Shown: in pieces, positions 34,468 through 35,870 of the stretch
Position numbering within the stretch: the first letter of the stretch is position 1
Layout of the letters: each line of letters starts with the position of its first letter
Source: an uncultured Clostridia bacterium
GTDB taxonomy: Bacteria > Bacillota > Clostridia > TANB77 > CAG-508
Reading direction: 5' to 3'
Length of the DNA: 35,870 bases
NCBI GenBank assembly: GCA_944388765.1
Contig: CALXKA010000001.1
Location: 1-35,870, forward strand
Notes under the pieces: generated by a model
What the model was told of the DNA's origin: nothing
Seen by the model: only the letters and a program-made list of their open reading frames with translations
The model's database searches: none
Position numbers and translations under genes: made by a program

Positions 34468-35870
34468 CTATTCTTTTATGATATTTTTGCTTCCCATGTA
34501 TGTTGCTAAGAAATATAGGCCATAGATTGCCCCTATGATTAGTGCTGTTGCAAGTATTGATGGCAATAGTTCTTCTGGGGTTGCAAGTACTGCAAGTATT
34601 GATAATATAAATTTTATTCCAAATATTGAATGTATTATTGCAAATACTAATGGCAACATGAAAAATATGAATATTTGCATAAATAATGCTTTTTTTATCA
34701 TTTTTTCATCACATCCAATTTTTCTTAATATTGTATATCTTTGTTTGTTGTCTGAACTTTCTGTTAATTGTTTTAATGCAAGTATTGCTGCACTTGCAAT
34801 TAGGAATATTATACCTAAATATATTGCTATAAATATTATAATTGTTGTTAATCCTTTACTTGCTTCTATGATACTTATTTTTGTCATTCCATCTAATTCA
34901 ATTCCTTTTTCTGATAAGTTTTCTAGAAGATAATTGCTATTTCCATCTGCAAAGTCTTTATTTAGTTCTGCTTTTTCTTCTTCTGTTTCACAATTATAGT
35001 TTGCCACTAAAAAATATTTTTCTTTCCACTCTTCTTTTAGGTCGAAATTATCTGGAACCAATATAATACCAGTATTAGTATGACTTGTAGAAATTTCTAT
35101 AAATCCACTTTTACATTCATTATATTTTGCATGATATGTTTTTCCATTAATCTCTATATTTGAACTCTCTTTTAAAGCTGAATTTCTTATTTCTTCCATA
35201 CTATCAAAATCACAAAGTACAATATATTCATCATTATTTAACGTATATTGCTCTTGGCCATATATATTGGCTATTTTATTATAATCTGATACTTTTACAA
35301 TCATTTCTGATGTACCATATGCAAGTGCTGGAAATTGTATTTTTGCTGTTTCATAATAATTTCCTAAACTATATTCCCAGGTCCATTGTGGTATTGCATA
35401 TATTGGAATTTCTACAACGTCTTTTAATTTGTTCATATCATATCCATTTGTTTGTAATGTATAACTAACTGGCATTTTTGAATCTTCTCTTTGTTCTTCT
35501 GTATAGTATTCAATTTCTCCTGTATATGGATTTTCATGACTTTCTGGTAAATTAGCTGTTTTATATAAATTTACATCTACTGGCGTCATTTCTTCTAATT
35601 CTGAATCTAATGAAGTTTGTATTGATAAACTACTAGATAATACACTAATTGTCATAAATAACATTAAACAAATTACTGTCATACTAATAACTGTTGTATT
35701 TATTTTATTATTAAGTTGTCTTAATACAAACATATTTGTACCTTTTAAATATATCTTTTTTCTTGATTGAATTACTCTTAGTATAAATCCTGATAAAGAC
35801 CAGAATACTCCTATTGTTCCTACTATTCCCATTAATATTGGTTTTAAGACTTTATCTGCTGTGTTTAATT
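34468..35870 (-). CDS. BceB/YxdM-type FtsX permease, 3' part only
   Basis: The frame is open to the window edge, so the true start lies outside. The in-window ATG at 35832 is internal: codons before it read LNTADKVLKPIL without a stop. The visible 467 residues include middle membrane helices, TNMFVLRQLNNKINTT, a large external domain (about 90-330) and the last three helices, with ESSDNKQRYTILRKIGCDEKMIKKAL, the coupling motif of the BceB/VraG group. These permeases, with a BceA-type ATPase and BceRS-type regulators, sense and detoxify peptide antibiotics such as bacitracin. The ATPase and two-component genes should lie upstream, past the window end. yxeA follows. Confidence 0.88.
   Translation of the reverse strand, partial: LNTADKVLKPILMGIVGTIGVFWSLSGFILRVIQSRKKIYLKGTNMFVLRQLNNKINTTVISMTVICLMLFMTISVLSSSLSIQTSLDSELEEMTPVDVNLYKTANLPESHENPYTGEIEYYTEEQREDSKMPVSYTLQTNGYDMNKLKDVVEIPIYAIPQWTWEYSLGNYYETAKIQFPALAYGTSEMIVKVSDYNKIANIYGQEQYTLNNDEYIVLCDFDSMEEIRNSALKESSNIEINGKTYHAKYNECKSGFIEISTSHTNTGIILVPDNFDLKEEWKEKYFLVANYNCETEEEKAELNKDFADGNSNYLLENLSEKGIELDGMTKISIIEASKGLTTIIIFIAIYLGIIFLIASAAILALKQLTESSDNKQRYTILRKIGCDEKMIKKALFMQIFIFFMLPLVFAIIHSIFGIKFILSILAVLATPEELLPSILATALIIGAIYGLYFLATYMGSKNIIKE

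Noticed and set aside
1..35870. CRISPR array, prophage, integrative element or tRNA
   Set aside because: No regularly spaced repeats, integrase, phage structural genes or cloverleaf sequences were seen on either strand by eye.

Overview
The window is a very AT-rich chromosomal stretch from a low-GC Bacillota, most like an uncultivated gut member of the Clostridia. The reasons are the class 1B dihydroorotate dehydrogenase with PyrK, the long (type 2) PyrF, RqcH, SmpB, AddA, a DUF1540 mini-protein, GntR/YtrA-type and YxdLM-YxeA-type ABC modules, AGGAGG ribosome sites and clean sigma-A promoters (TTGAAA/TTGACA, 17 bp, TATAAT). No tRNA, rRNA, CRISPR array, prophage or origin was seen.

Layout. 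1-1004: most of an IS3-family (IS150-like) element on the minus strand, cut by the window edge. Its right end lies about 30 bp beyond the pyrD stop. 1035-5905 (minus): a pyrimidine operon in the order pyrC, ArsC/Spx-like gene, pyrF, pyrK, zinc-phospholipase-C-like gene, pyrD, read from one promoter at 5937-5965. 6055-8163: an epimerase and a ferritin-like protein (plus) facing a flavodoxin-like gene (minus). 8459-10414: uvrB. 10498-12253 (minus): an unlisted 59-residue ORF, a PyrE-like phosphoribosyltransferase with a decayed PRPP loop, and a CmpB-like membrane protein. 12421-14055 (plus): two small signal-peptide/C-terminal-anchor proteins and smpB. 14080-18395 (minus): fba, a DUF1540 mini-protein, a peroxiredoxin under a 20-bp perfect palindrome, a tail-anchored protein and a DnaB-like ATPase. 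18502-20238: rqcH. 20267-25704: a membrane protein, a 116-residue orphan with its own promoter, addA and a Pr6Pr-family membrane protein. 25854-28220: a CtpE-like P-type ATPase. 28277-33106: an orphan helical protein, a GntR-ATPase-permease operon, a zf-TFIIB protein and a NatAB-like ABC pair. 33322-35870 (minus): a stand-alone GT51 transglycosylase, YxeA and the 3' part of a BceB/YxdM-type FtsX permease.

Two themes stand out. First, three conserved genes (pyrC, pyrF, addA) each carry exactly one extra base that breaks the frame, two in A-runs and one inside the Walker A motif of AddA. They are either assembly errors or real lesions. If real, the pyrimidine operon (two broken genes, an IS at its end, no adjacent pyrE) would be decaying. 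Second, several regulatory structures are unusually crisp: the palindrome burying the peroxiredoxin ribosome site and start codon, face-to-face overlapping promoters for rqcH and the DnaB-like gene, and a three-half-site operator at the GntR promoter. I found no convincing previously undescribed multi-gene system. The best candidates for novelty are the DnaB-like ATPase with its tail-anchored neighbour, the PyrE-like protein, and the peroxiredoxin palindrome.
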